Shown piece by piece: positions 1-12,131 of a DNA stretch of 64,000 bases. The notes under the pieces were generated by a model. That model saw nothing but the letters and a program-made list of their open reading frames with translations, had not been told where the DNA came from and searched no databases. The stretch comes from Platerodrilus igneus (lineage: Eukaryota; Arthropoda; Insecta; Coleoptera; Lycidae), in assembly GCA_036346225.1 (NCBI GenBank), contig JARFIW010000500.1:3038001-3102000 (forward strand), read 5' to 3'. A program made the translations under genes and the position numbers. Numbering within the stretch: position 1 is the stretch's first letter; every line of letters starts with the position of its first letter.

Positions 1-2800
1 AAAGCTTAAACCATCGAATGAAGTATCAAACTTATTAATGACAGTCTTGAAATTCAGTTACATTTATGGACCTCTTTACTTAGGACATTAATCTCAGTCA
101 GAAACCTGTGCATATTTTAGCGATGTATTCCTAGTTCGCGACTTGCCGCTAGGGAAATGTAGGGCGATTTTTACATGCAGTCTTTTGGAGCATCCGTTAT
201 TTTTCTCGTAAATAATTATAAATTCGGATTTTATTCAAAATTCCAGTTATTGGAAGTTGAAATATACACAAATTCTTAACAAATACCAATTTAATACTTT
301 CGTATTCCTATAAGAAATTCAAATTATTAAAGAATCAAAATAGGATGCTGGGCAATGTAACCATACATAAATAATATTTATTCAAAGCATTTTTAAAGCA
401 TTTTATGATACAAATACAGAATGTTTTATCTCTGGTAACGTTCGTTTTCAGGAGATCAATTTAAAGTAACGTAAAACAAATTAACATAACAAAATAGTTA
501 AAGTAAATAGACATTTATGTTGGCGTTCGAAACGAACGAAACTTAACGGTTCAAATTGAACCAAATTCAACATAACGAGGTTCTTAATTTCCGTGTTCTT
601 AATTCCGCCAATCGCTGGTATCTAGAAACAGCATAACTATAGAGATTGTGCGCCTCGTTTAAATTTAACGGGTAATTACCGCCTAAAATAATAAGCATTT
701 ATCATTTACATAACCTCAACTGTTTATTAGGTGAATGTTATAATTCAATTAGTAAATTTAAACACAGAGTACATGATTTAAATTTGTAATACGGTATATA
801 ATTCTAATTTTCATCATTTATTATAGACGATGGAAAACTTATAGATTTGGTACATAGCTACTCGCATTATTAAGAAAAGATCAGACTTTAAGGACACCAC
901 CAAAAAGCAAAATTCCTGGATTGAAATATCGAAATTAATAAATAAAACTGAAGATCAATGTAGTTAATACAACTATTTGGTCATAAACAAAAATACTTCT
1001 AGGTTTATAGATTATATAAGATAAAAATAATGTGGTTACTATCACGCTAAGGTGGCAGTTTGACGAAGTACGCATGCGCAACAAACCAATAATTAACTAC
1101 TTTAAGTTGTTTTGAACGCAGAAACCTTATATTTTTGTGTTACGTTGATTTACGTTACGTTAAGTGAATGAGAACAAGGCCTTATACTATACAAATTAGA
1201 AATTTTAAGACTTTTCAAAAGTTATTTAAATATTTGGAGTTTTCATTTGTGAGAATTTGAAAAATAAACTGGTTTTGAATATAACAGAAATCAAAGATAC
1301 CATACAGCATTATTTATTATATGCAAGCATTTTGGAATCAAAATCATCGGTACGTAAAGCAATATAGGTATATTTCAATTTGTAAATACTATATATAGCT
1401 TGTCTCCACTTTTCTAATGTTTCCACATCCTACAAAGACATGTATTTAGAAACTCAATAGCACTAAGCACCAGAAGCACCAAAAGTACCTTGGGAGCAAA
1501 ATAAATACATCTCCTTATGTGTTTGAATGATTTATATTCGAACTTGCACCCAGGAACAAAACAACACTTTATATTTTATATCTATAGATAAATTATAGGC
1601 CGCAAGTTTTACGCACTATTTACTATCACCACTATAAAGTACTAAATATGACTATCTTAGTCTAATTATACCTCACAAATTTATAAAAATGCTATTTTAA
1701 AACTAATACGCCATAAGACACAATAGAAAATTTACCCTCCTTTTCCCTAGCGGCAACATTATTAACTAGAGATTATTTGTCACAGTTTTATAGTATTGCA
1801 AAGATAGGAAGATTAACGTCCTAAGTAGAGGGGTTCATAGTTACATTACAGGCTGAGACCGGCAATTTTAGGTCAAGACAATTAACCATAATATATTCTT
1901 ACAGAATGTGATTAGATTTGACATTGTTCGTTTTGATATCTTATTATTTTTAGAAACTGTAATTAACATAACGCGTTATCTAAAATAAAGGTGTAATCTA
2001 AATAGTAACAACAGAAATAGTAAACGACATAATTTTATTCATTACAAACATATAAACCACTGTTTGCTAAATTAAGCTGTAAATAAAAGCGCGCGGCTAC
2101 AATAATTCGACAACTTGTATTACACTAAATATTGTAGCGGGCTACTACTACCGCGTTTCACTAATTTAAAACAAGTAATAACAAAGGCCTTTATTGCTCA
2201 CTGTTCACAAGTCTAACAGTATATGCCTTATTTATAGATGTTTTCTGTACAACTAACAATGAAGCACTATCATACTAATGAATTTACAAGCACTAATATC
2301 TTCTTAAACTAGTTCCTTAAATTTAAGTCTTCTTAGCAACAATAAACATTACTATAATTTATTTATTACATTTTTGTCTATTTATGTATTCTACAAGCTG
2401 CATGTACATTAGACACGTTCACATCATATAGCATTTATGTTTACTCTCGGACTTCCAAAAGCTCAACTATTTAACTTTACACGATATAATTTATATTCGA
2501 CATTCTAATATAGACTGAACTTATTACATTTATTAGCGGTTTTATATATACTCTGAATTAAAAGGAATGACTCATTCTCCAGTAATTACTAGAAAATTCT
2601 TGGTCCATGGAAAATATGCAGTGCTTGCGGTGCTTGTGTGTTTGACGGGTTGCCTAATAGTAGTTCGCAACAATATTAATAAAAATTACTCAAAAAAACG
2701 TATTTCCCCGCCATATTGTAACTTATACCGACCACGCTTTCGAGTGATGCAATCGCTATATAAGTCAAATTTGCATGCACAATTTAACTCGAAACAAATT
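1..2800. other. AT-rich non-coding stretch, no gene seen
   Basis: No open frame here resembles a known protein and no repeat structure stands out. The 85-codon plus-strand frame at 2567-2824 has no recognisable domain and overlaps the splice-donor side of the minus-strand unit that follows. If the units at 2.8-6.4 kb are first exons of a minus-strand gene, this stretch would be the beginning of its first intron. Confidence 0.5.
1069..1080. promoter_or_regulatory. NRF1/EWG-like palindromic site
   Basis: The sequence TACGCATGCGCA is close to the NRF1/erect-wing palindrome (YGCGCAYGCGCR). Such sites mark promoters of housekeeping genes in animals. No adjacent gene start is visible, so this is only a motif match. 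Confidence 0.2.
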
Positions 2801-2806
2801 ACTTAC

Positions 2807-3220
2807 ATGGTGTGTATCTCGTAGCTTAATCTCAGGATCCTTCGGTGCTTTGTGTGGTTGGGTCCAGTTACGCCATGTTGCATCAAATTACCATCCGTTC
2901 TTCCCTTTAGTTCACTCGTAGGGGAATGACAGGATTAGGTAACAGGTACACAAACGTAAGGTACAAGGAACCTACATACCTATTCCTAAAAAGAAAAGAC
3001 ACACACCACTGAAGATAGTTGTTGCTTCGTCGAGGGCTCGTGGCTTAATGGCGTCTTTTTCCACCACGCGCGCACTCCGCATTACTTTTGCCCAGACGCA
3101 ATTCTCAGGGACGACGGAAGTTTGCGTTTTTAATTAAAAAAATACGCGGGAATTACCTTATGAATTATAATTAAATCTAAAAATGTACATTGCCAATTTT
3201 GGTATGTAACAACCATAAGT
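2807..3220 (-). promoter_or_regulatory. Copy A of a repeated GC-richer unit; possible promoter and first exon
   Basis: This is a diverged homologue of the units at 4234-4782 and 5844-6390. Shared blocks in the same order include GGAACCTACAT, AAAGAAAAGACA, a CGC-rich block with GACGGAA, and a final GGTATGTAACAA. On the minus strand the unit ends in a consensus 5' splice site (exon..CCAT, then GTAAGTA). A minus-strand ATG at 2883 opens 25 codons that stay open to this donor (starting MQHGVTGP). A/T-rich flanks and CpG content inside the block fit a promoter with first exon. Alternatives are an old solo LTR or another non-coding repeat. No database check was possible. Confidence 0.4.
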
Positions 3221-4233
3221 TAGTTTGAAGGGTCTAACGTATTATAACCTGCAATTCTATGGGTAACTAATACTGAGATTATTATTTTTGTTATGATGTG
3301 ATTATAGCGAATCTCTGCTATGACCCCGTATTAACGCGTTTGCTTTATGACTATGTAGGAGATGGTCGATTCAATTTGTACCTTTTGTTTGGTACTATCA
3401 TCGCATATGTTCATGTTTAACTTCATGCTTGTTTATAAATATTTGTTTTGCCAATGTATTTGTAGTAATGTTTATTTAACAATAGAATGTAGGTTAGTCA
3501 TTGTGAACCATATTGCCAAACGGGCTAGATACTGTTAATGGTATGTACGATAAACGTGTTATGTTTGAGCCTTTGTTGAATTTACTAACATTTTATGACC
3601 ATGCGGGGTGGAACGAACATTGGTAGTCAAGGTCCTTATCTTCCCGGTGTTCTTCCTCTTCAGCTTTAGGCAGATAGTAATGGCTCATCCGTCTCTGTTA
3701 CCTTCTAGAAAAAATTAGCTAGACTACACTAACATTTCTTCAGTCTCATATGTAGTTAGAAGCGAAGGATTGTTTGAGGTTTCATCTGCCGATACTCTTT
3801 TCTCAGCGTTAACCCAGGGAGTCTGGCTCTGTTTGCTCTTGTAATTCATGTTTAATTGATGGTAACCTAATTTTAAGGTTATCATATAATAATTAAAGTA
3901 GGTTCATTATCTATTGTAGTTTTATTTCAAACCTTCTCGCCTTAACGCCATCTCCGTGTGTATATTTGGGTTAAGTTTCGGTCACGCAACGTAGGTGTCA
4001 ATAGCCACAGACACATAGACGACTAGATCACGAGGCCAGATATTGCCAAGAGAGGACGTTCGTTCATTCGCAGGTAGGCTACATTACAGACTTCATTATA
4101 TAATACATAATGGAAACGGTATGTTGTGCAGATATGCCAGAAGTTGAAAGGGTTGTTATAATCTACGTCTGTTTTAGTCTAAGATATAACCGTTAAAGTC
4201 CCACACGTAATTGATAAGAGCGACTACGACAGT
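3221..4233. other. Non-coding spacer between repeat units A and B
   Basis: No open reading frame, tandem repeat or recognisable element was seen here. Confidence 0.4.
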
Positions 4234-4782
4234 TGGCAACATAATAAACACATGTATAATATTGCGCAACAAGGTATTAAGTCATTATTGCGTCTCAAAT
4301 TTGTATCACATACAAAAAAAGATAAAATGTACTCACGTAAAATGCGGAGCTCTTCACAACATTGCAGCTATTCTGGTGGCAGGATCTCGGCGTTAGTTGG
4401 GCGTGGGTCGGCCTTCGCCCTCGTCGAAACCAAATTGATTTGTCTTCCTTCTTCTTGTTTGTAGCGGTACGATAGGAATAAGGTCAAGGCAACGATATGA
4501 GGTAGAGATAGAAGGGAACCTACATTACCTAAAAGAGAAAAGACAACGGCACGACACAGGTCACGTCACTCTTCGACGCCTCGTTGACTAGTCCCGTCGT
4601 GTCGGAAAAACGCGCACTTCCTTCCACACTCCGCCTCTGCGCATTCTCTGGCGCCGACGCAACTGTCTAAAGTGACGGAAATGCACGCACAAGTTTATTT
4701 TTCAAATATTGGCGCGATTTCAGCGACATATTTAGAACTAAAATCAGAAATGTTTACATAGCCGATTTTCGGCATGTAACAA
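4234..4782 (-). promoter_or_regulatory. Copy B of the repeated GC-richer unit; possible promoter and first exon
   Basis: This unit is nearly identical to 5844-6390 over about 550 bp, both starting GGCAACATAATAAACAC and ending GGCATGTAACA on the plus strand. Read on the minus strand it ends in a 5' splice site (TTTTAC then GTGAGTA), at the position of the donor in copy A. It is CpG-rich relative to its surroundings. Short plus-strand frames crossing it are conserved only because the DNA is duplicated. The plus-strand sequence runs TGG...ACA, so an LTR is a real alternative, but no PBS, PPT or target duplication was found. Confidence 0.45.
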
Positions 4783-5843
4783 TCGCGACAAAGCCTTAAA
4801 AGAAAAAAAATCTTAAAAAAAGGAAATGACTGTTAGCACGGTAAAAGCTTATAATTTAAATCCTGACTAACCTACATATAGCCTAACTTAAATTCTAGAA
4901 AATGTTTATTTTACGCGCCACCTGGTTTTTCAACCGATGACACGTCTTCCGAATTACCAAGAAATGGAATGTGTAGCCACACTGTTTATGACTACATTTA
5001 TAAGTGCACACACGAGTCTTTAATGTGGCGCAGTTATAATCGACAGCACAAATTTGTCGGAGAGCACGAAACACTACTAAAACTAAAATAAATGCGACAA
5101 GTCGCCTAACCTAAATACTATAACTACAGCTAACATTACAGTTTTTAAGTGCAGACGCACATAAGCGTTGCATCTTGACTGTTTCTTCTTTGGCAAGAAA
5201 ATGCCCAAATTTCAAAATGTCCAAAAGAGCAAGTTACTCTGCACTTTAGCAAATTTTTATGTACTGGTATTCTGGCTTAATAAACAATACACATCAAAAC
5301 TTGTTCATGACATGGTTGTGAATCAACAATTTTACCAACACTACCATCTTACTAACTTGTTACATTACTAACCTAACAAATTTCGTTCCTATCATCAGGT
5401 TAGCTTCTTCACTCAATATTCAAAAAATAATTCCTACGTCTGATCATAAATACCAAACGTTAGGAAGATAAAAAAGATACAGGAAAATCTCAAGTTATCA
5501 AAGATAATAGGTAAGATAACGATATTAAGATAAAGTTATTATCAAAGATAATAGGTAAGATAAAGATATTAAACTTAAGTTATTATCAAAGATAATAGGT
5601 AAAATAACGATATTAAGATAAATCTAGATAACAATAGATGAATCCGAAACGTCCCAGCACGCTAAGGCACGCTACGACTACATATATTAAAGATATAGCG
5701 TAGAATTTCCCAGCTCACCAAGCCGTTTTGTCATCCATTCCAAAGATACACGATAGAGTGGCTCCTTGGAGCCGTTACATAGAAAAAATACTCGTACCCC
5801 CTAAAAAGAGCGACCTGTGAAGCAGACCCGTTTATAAAAAAAC
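4783..5843. other. Spacer between units B and C
   Basis: The stretch holds no convincing gene. It contains the three-copy minisatellite at about 5492-5631. If B and C were LTRs this would be the internal part of a roughly 2.2-kb non-autonomous element, but no retroviral gene or priming signal is visible. Confidence 0.4.
5492..5631. repeat. Minisatellite, about 44-bp unit, three copies
   Basis: The core AAAGATAATAGGTAAGATAA recurs three times, with unit starts near 5492, 5533 and 5577. The copies differ by small changes (AACGATATT against AAAGATATT). Confidence 0.8.
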
Positions 5844-6390
5844 GGCAACATAATAAACACATGCATAATATTGCGCAACAAGGTATTACGTCATTATTGC
5901 GTCAAATTTGTATCACATACAAAAGAAAAAGATAAAATGTACTCACGTAAAATGCAGAGCTCTTCACAACATTGCAGCTATTCTGGCGGCAGGATCTCGG
6001 CGTTAGTTAGGCGTGGGTCGGCCTTCGCCCTCGTCGAAACCAAATTGATTTGTCTTCCTTCCTTGTTTGTAGCGGTACGATAGGAATAAGGTCAAGGCAA
6101 CGATATCAAGTAGAGATAGAAGGGAACCTACATTACCTAAAAGAGAAAAGACAACGGCACGACGCAGGTCACGTCACTCTTCGACGTCCCGTTGACTAGT
6201 CCCGTCGTGTCGGAAAAACGCGCACTTCCTTCCACACTTCGCGTCTTTGCATTCTCTGGCGCCGACGCAACTCTCTACAGTGACGGAAATGCACGCACAA
6301 GTTTATTTTTTAAAATATTATTGCGATTTCAATCACATATTTAAAACTAAAATCAGAAATGTTTACATAGTCGATTTTCGGCATGTAACA
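5844..6390 (-). promoter_or_regulatory. Copy C of the repeated GC-richer unit; possible promoter and first exon
   Basis: This is a near-identical direct repeat of 4234-4782. It keeps the minus-strand splice donor (TTTTAC then GTGAGTA). Differences are scattered substitutions and a few small deletions, so the B/C duplication is much younger than the split from copy A. Confidence 0.45.
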
Positions 6391-6444
6391 GGGTGGCTGA
6401 CAGAAGGCAGCCATAATGCTACTGTATAGATTTGATAAATTTCA

Positions 6445-7000
6445 AGAACGCTGTCCATTTTTAAAAATAATATCAATAATAGAAACCAATACACTCTAAC
6501 GCTAAACTTGCAAAACATATGACATTACATTTGATTTTTCCAATGCTCCACCCGAAGGTACTACATTGCAAAAAAAACATATGACAGCTAACCTATAAAA
6601 ATACGGTTTGTTTACATGCTATATTAAAACAGCTTTTTGCAGCGAAATATTTATACGCTTTATTAATGGCGGACCGCTGCAGCGTAGCGCTTTAAAAAGC
6701 GACAGTTAAAACGACGATTCAGGAATCTTCTGACGTACAGCGCTGTATTGGGCGCATTCAGCTATACGCAGCGCTTTAAGAATCTTCCTAAATGGTCATT
6801 TTAATTGTCACTTTTTAAAGCGCTACACTGCAGCGGTCCGCCATCAGTAAAGCGTATAAATATTTCGGTGCATAAAGCCCCTTTAATATAGCATGTAAAC
6901 AAAACGTATTTTTATAGATTAGCCGTCATGTTTTGCAAGTTAGCGTTAAGATGTATTGTTTTCTATTATTGATATTATTTATAAAAATGGAAGCGCTCAT
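6445..7000. mobile_element. Foldback (hairpin) element
   Basis: The arms at about 6455-6715 and 6794-6990 are imperfect reverse complements, sharing blocks such as GGCGGACCGCTGCAG, TTTACATGCTATATTAAA and AATAATATCAATAATAGAA. The left arm is longer because a SINE fragment has inserted into it. A related fragment with CGCTGCAGCG and GCGCCCAATC occurs at about 7530-7580. Confidence 0.75.
6525..6573 (-). mobile_element. 3' fragment of the tRNA-derived SINE, flanked by a 13-bp duplication
   Basis: This 49-bp piece matches the 3' end of the SINE copies at 57336-60116 (block CCAATGCTCCACCCGAAGG, minus orientation). It is bounded by the direct repeat AAAACATATGACA at 6512-6524 and 6574-6586. It interrupts the left arm of the foldback element, so it is a 5'-truncated insertion younger than that element. 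Confidence 0.8.
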
Positions 7001-8308
7001 TAAAATGCAATTAGAATTTGATAGCCAAACATTTATAATTAATGTTACTCCAGAACAGGTATAACTGCCAAAACCAACCGTATTCCATTCAGCATTATAT
7101 TATTAAGTCTTACTCCAATATTAATCTCGTCATCGTCAAATAAGAATAAGTTTTCGGCCATACCTAAGCCAAAACAGCTTTCTAAAGTCACGTTCCTTTT
7201 ACATAAATGAGCAGCTCGGAACTGCTTCGGTGCATTAAGTTTTGCATTCCTTTTACAAAGTGTTTCAAACTCAGGAGCTGCTAATTTACTTTTCCCTTGC
7301 CCTTACAAACACCAACAATTTTGTTCGTGCTTCAAGCTCAAGAAGCGGTACAACTGTCCTTAAACGAAAAAAATACTAGTTCCTTTTAGGAATAGCTTAG
7401 AACTGTTCCGGAGCTTCATACCCTGGTGTTATACGCACTTAAAAGGAAAACAGCTTATTTATATATGTCACCTGTCATATGTTTAGTGACGTTTCCGTCT
7501 ACCGTCCAGCGAATGCGTAATGCTGCAGCATAGCGTTTCACTAAAGCGCTGCAGCGCATTATGTGCGCCCAATCATAGAGGATCATTCAAAGAAATAAGT
7601 AACTGAGGTTATGAGTTCAGCGAACTTGACACATGACACCGTGTAATAGAAACCATAGATTATGGAAACTTTGCCAACTGCTTACCTCGAACGACATTAA
7701 ACACCGCGCATTGTGTACAATAATTCAATATAGCTATTCCAATTCTTGACCGATATCTAACGCCGTATGACTATGTTGTATTCTGTTTAGCGCTTTAACC
7801 ATCGTTTGCAAGTGACACACTGTCGTTCCTTATACCTATAATAAATGGAACCTTTTGTAATTTTAAGAATCTTTACTAAACTGCTTTCAATTACCATATT
7901 ATATTTAATAGCCGTTTTTCAGATATTTACTGACGCGAAAATAGATAATTATACACATTATTAAGGTCAGCATCTTCTAATTATTTCTGACGCGACCAAT
8001 ATTTTCTGTAAATTTTTTTCGCGGCCCATCCTAAAATGTTCTCTGTCTAGAATCATGAGGTACATTCAAGGATTCTAAATGCAGAAAGACGGAATGTATA
8101 AGTTGCATTTTTGTTTATTTATAAACAAGGGTTTTTTGAATTACTACCTTTAATGTACGATTTGTTGAGTAGTGGTGACAAATAATAACAATATTTGCTT
8201 AACATTTGTGTAGCATCTCTTTCATCAATTCGTATTCAGCTATTTAAGTTTATGAATAGGTTATGTTAACCTTCCTATAGGTTACTTTGATTTTGGCTTT
8301 ATTACAAT
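7001..8308. other. Repeat-rich non-coding stretch upstream of UTP23
   Basis: The part at 7180-7420 has several imperfect copies of a GCAGCTC...AAAAGGAA pattern in both orientations, and 7500-7600 repeats the GCGCTGCAGCG motif of the foldback element. A short frame at 6988-7056 starts with ATG and reaches a possible donor (CAG then GTATAA), perhaps a DNA-transposon ORF start. The UTP23 promoter should lie in the last few hundred bases; no TATA box is obvious. Confidence 0.35.
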
Positions 8309-9114
8309 ATGAAGATAAGACGATATAAAAAGGTTTGGAAGAATATTAGTTTTTATGTAAATAATTATAACTTTAGACAACCCTATCAAGTTTTACTGGA
8401 TGGCACCTTTTGCTTTAGTGCGCTAAATGTAAGTTGCAATTGTAGTCTTAACAATTCTCAAATAACAAATATATCTAGAATCAAATCAACATTGAAGATA
8501 ATATTTCAAGATACTTACAAGCTGATGTAAAATTTCTTACAACCTCATGTGCTATAATTGAAAGTGAGAAATTAGGAAAGAAGGTTACTGGTGCACTAAT
8601 CATACTTAAAAAGTTTGCTTTGCATAAATGCGGACATGAAAAAATTCCAATATCAGCTGCTGATTGTCTGCTTTCGATGGTCGGTAATCACAATATAAAC
8701 CACTATATAGTATCAACACAAGATGCCGATTTACAAAATAAGTTGCGTCAAATTCCTGGTGTTCCATTATTATACTTACATCAGAAAACTCCTGTTTTAG
8801 AACATCCCTCGCAAGTCTCACTTACACAAGCAAAGACAATAGGTACTTCATTAAATATTGCAGAACAAAAAAACATATCAAAATTAAAAGAAGAACATGG
8901 AATAATAGAGCTGGTCGATAAACCTAAGAAAAAACGAAAAAAGGGTGGTCCGAATCCCTTATCCTGTAAAACGAAAAAGAAAAAAATTGGACTAATTATA
9001 AGCAGTTTAAAGAAGAAAGAGAGTAACACAGAAAAGAAAAAACGAAAAAGAATTAAAGTACCTAAACATGTAAAGGAAGAATTGTTTAAAACAGTTAGTA
9101 AAAGTGTACAATAA
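8309..9114 (+). CDS. UTP23: rRNA-processing protein UTP23, two exons
   Basis: UTP23 belongs to the small-subunit processome and is needed in the nucleolus for 18S rRNA maturation and snR30/U17 release. Exon 1 is 8309-8428 (40 codons). A 50-bp intron, 8429-8478, begins GTAAGTTG and ends ATATCTAG. Exon 2 is 8479-9114, ending TAA. The joined product is 251 residues, close to the family's usual length. The start MKIRRYKKVWKNISFYVNNY and the LLDGTFC segment match the degenerate PIN domain. Cys/His residues of the zinc-binding site are kept (TSCAI, HKCGH, AADCLLSM). ATQD-type SAQDADL follows as STQDADL, then PGVPLLYL. The tail is lysine-rich with the family signature GPNPLSC followed by basic residues, a likely nucleolar signal. 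Without splicing the frame would stop at 8530. No lesion is seen; this is a functional gene. Confidence 0.95.
8429..8478 (+). other. UTP23 intron 1 (50 bp, phase 0)
   Basis: It begins GTAAGT and ends CTAG. Removing it restores a continuous frame through the PIN domain (SALN then QINIEDNISRYLQ). Confidence 0.9.
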
Positions 9115-9776
9115 TTACTTGTTTTTTATTTTGTATCGCATAATATGACTTTACTTTAGCAAACAGTAATACTAGCCTTTTATTTAGGGTATCTTTAGAA
9201 GTAGTGACAAAATTGTGAAAATCCACTGTCTTTCAAAAATATATAGAAAAATCAGTTTCAAATAGGATTTCTATGAATCCTGAGTTTTACAGACATGCCA
9301 TTTGGGTGTTTGGGAATGTCCAACTCGAATTTATGAAAACATCTAGGTAAATATAAATATCAGGAGATGCCTTTAATTTCTAACTTATATGCAGTCGATA
9401 CGTAAATTTGCACCTGATTCTAGTAAGTTGGATGTGCTGGTGTAATGTAATTTATCTACAACTAATATATAATATATGTATTACACCTGTGGTTTTTGTA
9501 GTGTAACGCTATAAATTAATCATGCTAGAGAAGAATGAAGAGCAGAGGAAATAATGGCTCGCTATTCTCGCTTACAGACCAACTGGAAAATAATATTAAA
9601 TCCCAATACCTTTGAAATTTAAAACAAACGTCAGATGTCAAATATCAAATACTATGTCTCAATACAAAATCCAAACAACTAGCTGTGTTAGTTTTTGCTA
9701 ATTTATTGTAGAATTTAGATAATTTGGAAAGTTAAGTTATATAAATTATGCTCTCTTATATTGATACTTAGTTGTA
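9115..9776. other. UTP23 3' flank, non-coding
   Basis: No gene is visible. Several T-rich runs follow the stop codon, but no perfect AATAAA lies within the first 100 bases. Confidence 0.4.
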
Positions 9777-9918
9777 GATAAAGTATAGTATACAACTTGC
9801 TATAATGAAGGGTACTATTCCCTCGGATGATTACTACACGCGCTCGTGTAGCAATTTTCATCCTCGGGAATAATAGCCTTCATTATAGCCTCGTTGTATA
9901 ACATACTATTATTTATCT
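9777..9918. mobile_element. Short palindromic MITE
   Basis: The whole 142 bp forms a hairpin. GATAAAGTATAGTATACAAC pairs with the distal GTTGTATAACATACTATTAT region, and CTATAATGAAGG with CCTTCATTATAG. The centre is CTACACGCGCTCGTGTAG. Confidence 0.75.
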
Positions 9919-10169
9919 GGAGATTTATTGACTCGCTGAAACTAGCCAAATGCCAGCAATAACAGGTGACAGTGCCTTTTTATTTATTCACTTTAGCACT
10001 AACGATGCATTATTCATTTTTATTTACTATTCTAAATATATTTTAATGGTCATAATTAATTGCGGCTAATACTTGAGATTTCATTTGTTATAGTCACAAT
10101 TTGAATATAACATTATCGTTTACTATTGTACCATCCTAAACTTGGTAGAGCATTACAAGAACTATTTTC

Positions 10170-11280
10170 ATGATTTCTTGTTCTGGTATTCACTGTATTT
10201 TTGAGGTATGGTTACTCCCTAGGAAAACCATAAAACATCAGATGGCATCTGACTTAAGCACAGATAGAGAATGGTATTTCCAGTCAATAACACTTTCAGT
10301 CCTTTGCAACCACTTACCTCATCCCTCCTCTGAGTTGATACCTTTACCTTGTTTACAATTACAGAATTTTAAGCAGCATATTTTACTGAGCTTCCTGGTG
10401 AAATACCGCCCTAAAAGTGTTAGACGTCGTTTACATATTAATAACAATGCGAATGTAGAAGTTGTAACATTGCTAGTTCTTTTGGAAAGTATAATTTTAA
10501 AACTTTTTAATCGTTTAGCATAAACCCCACAAAGGTAACAACTGAAAAAGAATTTTGTGAATTTGTCAAAACTAATCATGAGCAACTTTTGTATTATTCA
10601 AAGATAAGGTGGCTGACATTGTTCTTAGTTATAGTGAAAGTTAATAAGGATTTTATTTTCGTGCAATATTACATTCATATAAAACTAAAATTAACTCTAC
10701 AGATGGAAAAAAAACTTGCTCTTCTGTTTTACACTTAAACCTTTTCTAGACTCGAACTTGTGATTTACATAACAAATGGTGAATTTGACTGAAAGGTATT
10801 TAAATGTGAGTAAATATAAAATTATAAAGCATATCGAGCTAAATTTTAAAAAATTTTGATCTGTTAAGAGAATTGATCCATCAGTGCTTCACCTTGAATT
10901 TGAAATACAGTAATACATAATTTCAAATCGTTTTGTAAATTTTTATACAGCTTGTGTATATTATATGCAAAAGAACATCATGGAATATTTATTAATTTCC
11001 TCTGCATTTTAGATTGGGATTAAGTTCATCGGTGCTTATTTTTGACAATGCCTTGATAAAATTTAAGTCAACTGCAAAAATGTCTTGTTTTCATGCCGCT
11101 GCAATTCTTATAATTTATGTGAGACATGTTGGAAGTCAATATGCTCGTAATACATCTTGAGTAACTATTCTGACTATGGAAAAATATTATCGCGGGTCTG
11201 CCTTATAATAAGCTTGAAAGAGACCCAAATAAACATTATAGGAATGCGAGAGATAAAATTTTACCGATGTTTCCACTTAT
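10170..11280 (+). pseudogene. hAT-type transposase remnant (ZMYM6/FAM200-like)
   Basis: Broken frames on the plus strand resemble hAT-derived transposases of the ZMYM6/FAM200 type. The best part is 10540-10650, with FCEFVKTNHEQ and LLYYSKIRWLTLF. The family shows a very similar FCEFV...LL.YSKTRWLSLFPA stretch. A preceding frame (10400-10520) contains NVEVVTLLVL, which fits the adjacent family segment. Downstream the match fades, with only short pieces such as FYTACVYYMQK near 10940. There are many stops and frameshifts and no catalytic residues can be assigned. The element is dead; its ends were not found. Confidence 0.45.
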
Positions 11281-11929
11281 AGATATTGCATGTAGGTACA
11301 AAATGTGAACTAGACAAGACAAAACTTTTAAATCAAATTTCAACAACCATTTCCAAAGAAACTAAATCAGTTAAAATGATAATTGGAATGTTGCGTATTC
11401 TTTCATATTATTAAATAGATAAATAAATTTCATTCTGTGATTTAGTGGAGTTCTCGCACTTTGTTTAAGTTGCTCACTATTATTAATATCAATGTTATCG
11501 CATGTTCTACAACATCCATATTTTTCAAATTTACAAATAATACGCATGAATGTACTTTCTGATGCAATTAGTCAGTTTTCAAAGGAAAAAGCAAATCTGC
11601 CCATTATCTCGTGCAGTACAGCCTGAATATTACCACTTAATAATTTGCACTCTTTCTTCTGTGGAATACACCAGCATTATGTTGAATTTACCCAAAATAC
11701 TGATTTTTGATTTTTATACGTAGACGGCAGCAAATTAACATGCCACTGATACCAGACTTCTCAAAAGACGCAAGCATGGTATCGGTACTTTCCGTTGGTT
11801 GTGGATCCTACACCACTTAGCACTATTTATTTAACATCGTCCTTAACGGGATAATCCTTTTTTCTTTTTAGTACAATATATAATATAATAGGACAAGTAC
11901 ACTGTAAATATCATCCCTATAGTAGGGGA
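11281..11929. other. Non-coding, possibly further decayed hAT sequence
   Basis: No reading frame or repeat can be supported. The stretch could be the eroded 3' half of the hAT remnant before it. Confidence 0.3.
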
Positions 11930-12131
11930 CAAAGAATACTACTATAGTAAGCCTGCTTATCGTAAAAGGCGATTAAGAGGCAGCAGCCTTGCTGGCTAAA
12001 AGATATTGGAGGAGAGTCGATTGGTCTCGTGCGATCCTCGGTAATTTACAAGGTTGTTGGAGGTTGGCCGTGACAGATACGGCTTTTTGCTAAGATCTTT
12101 AAAAACTGCATTGTGGAAAGATATACTAACC
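11930..12131 (+). mobile_element. Possible LINE 5' untranslated fragment
   Basis: The stretch contains CGTAAAAGGCGATTAAGAGG followed by a GC-richer segment. I recall a very similar CGTAAAAGGCGACTAAG motif from the 5' regions of insect non-LTR retrotransposons. No ORF follows on this strand, so it would be an orphan piece. Confidence 0.3.

Noticed and set aside
2567..2824. 85-codon plus-strand frame with a hydrophobic segment
   Set aside because: No similarity recognised, no supporting context, and it runs into the minus-strand unit A.
4211..6083. Plus-strand 60-70-codon frames repeated at 4252 and 5871
   Set aside because: They are similar only because the DNA unit is duplicated. Frames differ in length and are broken by indels between copies, which is not coding conservation.
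8781..9029. 82-codon minus-strand frame within UTP23
   Set aside because: Shadow of the lysine-rich end of UTP23.
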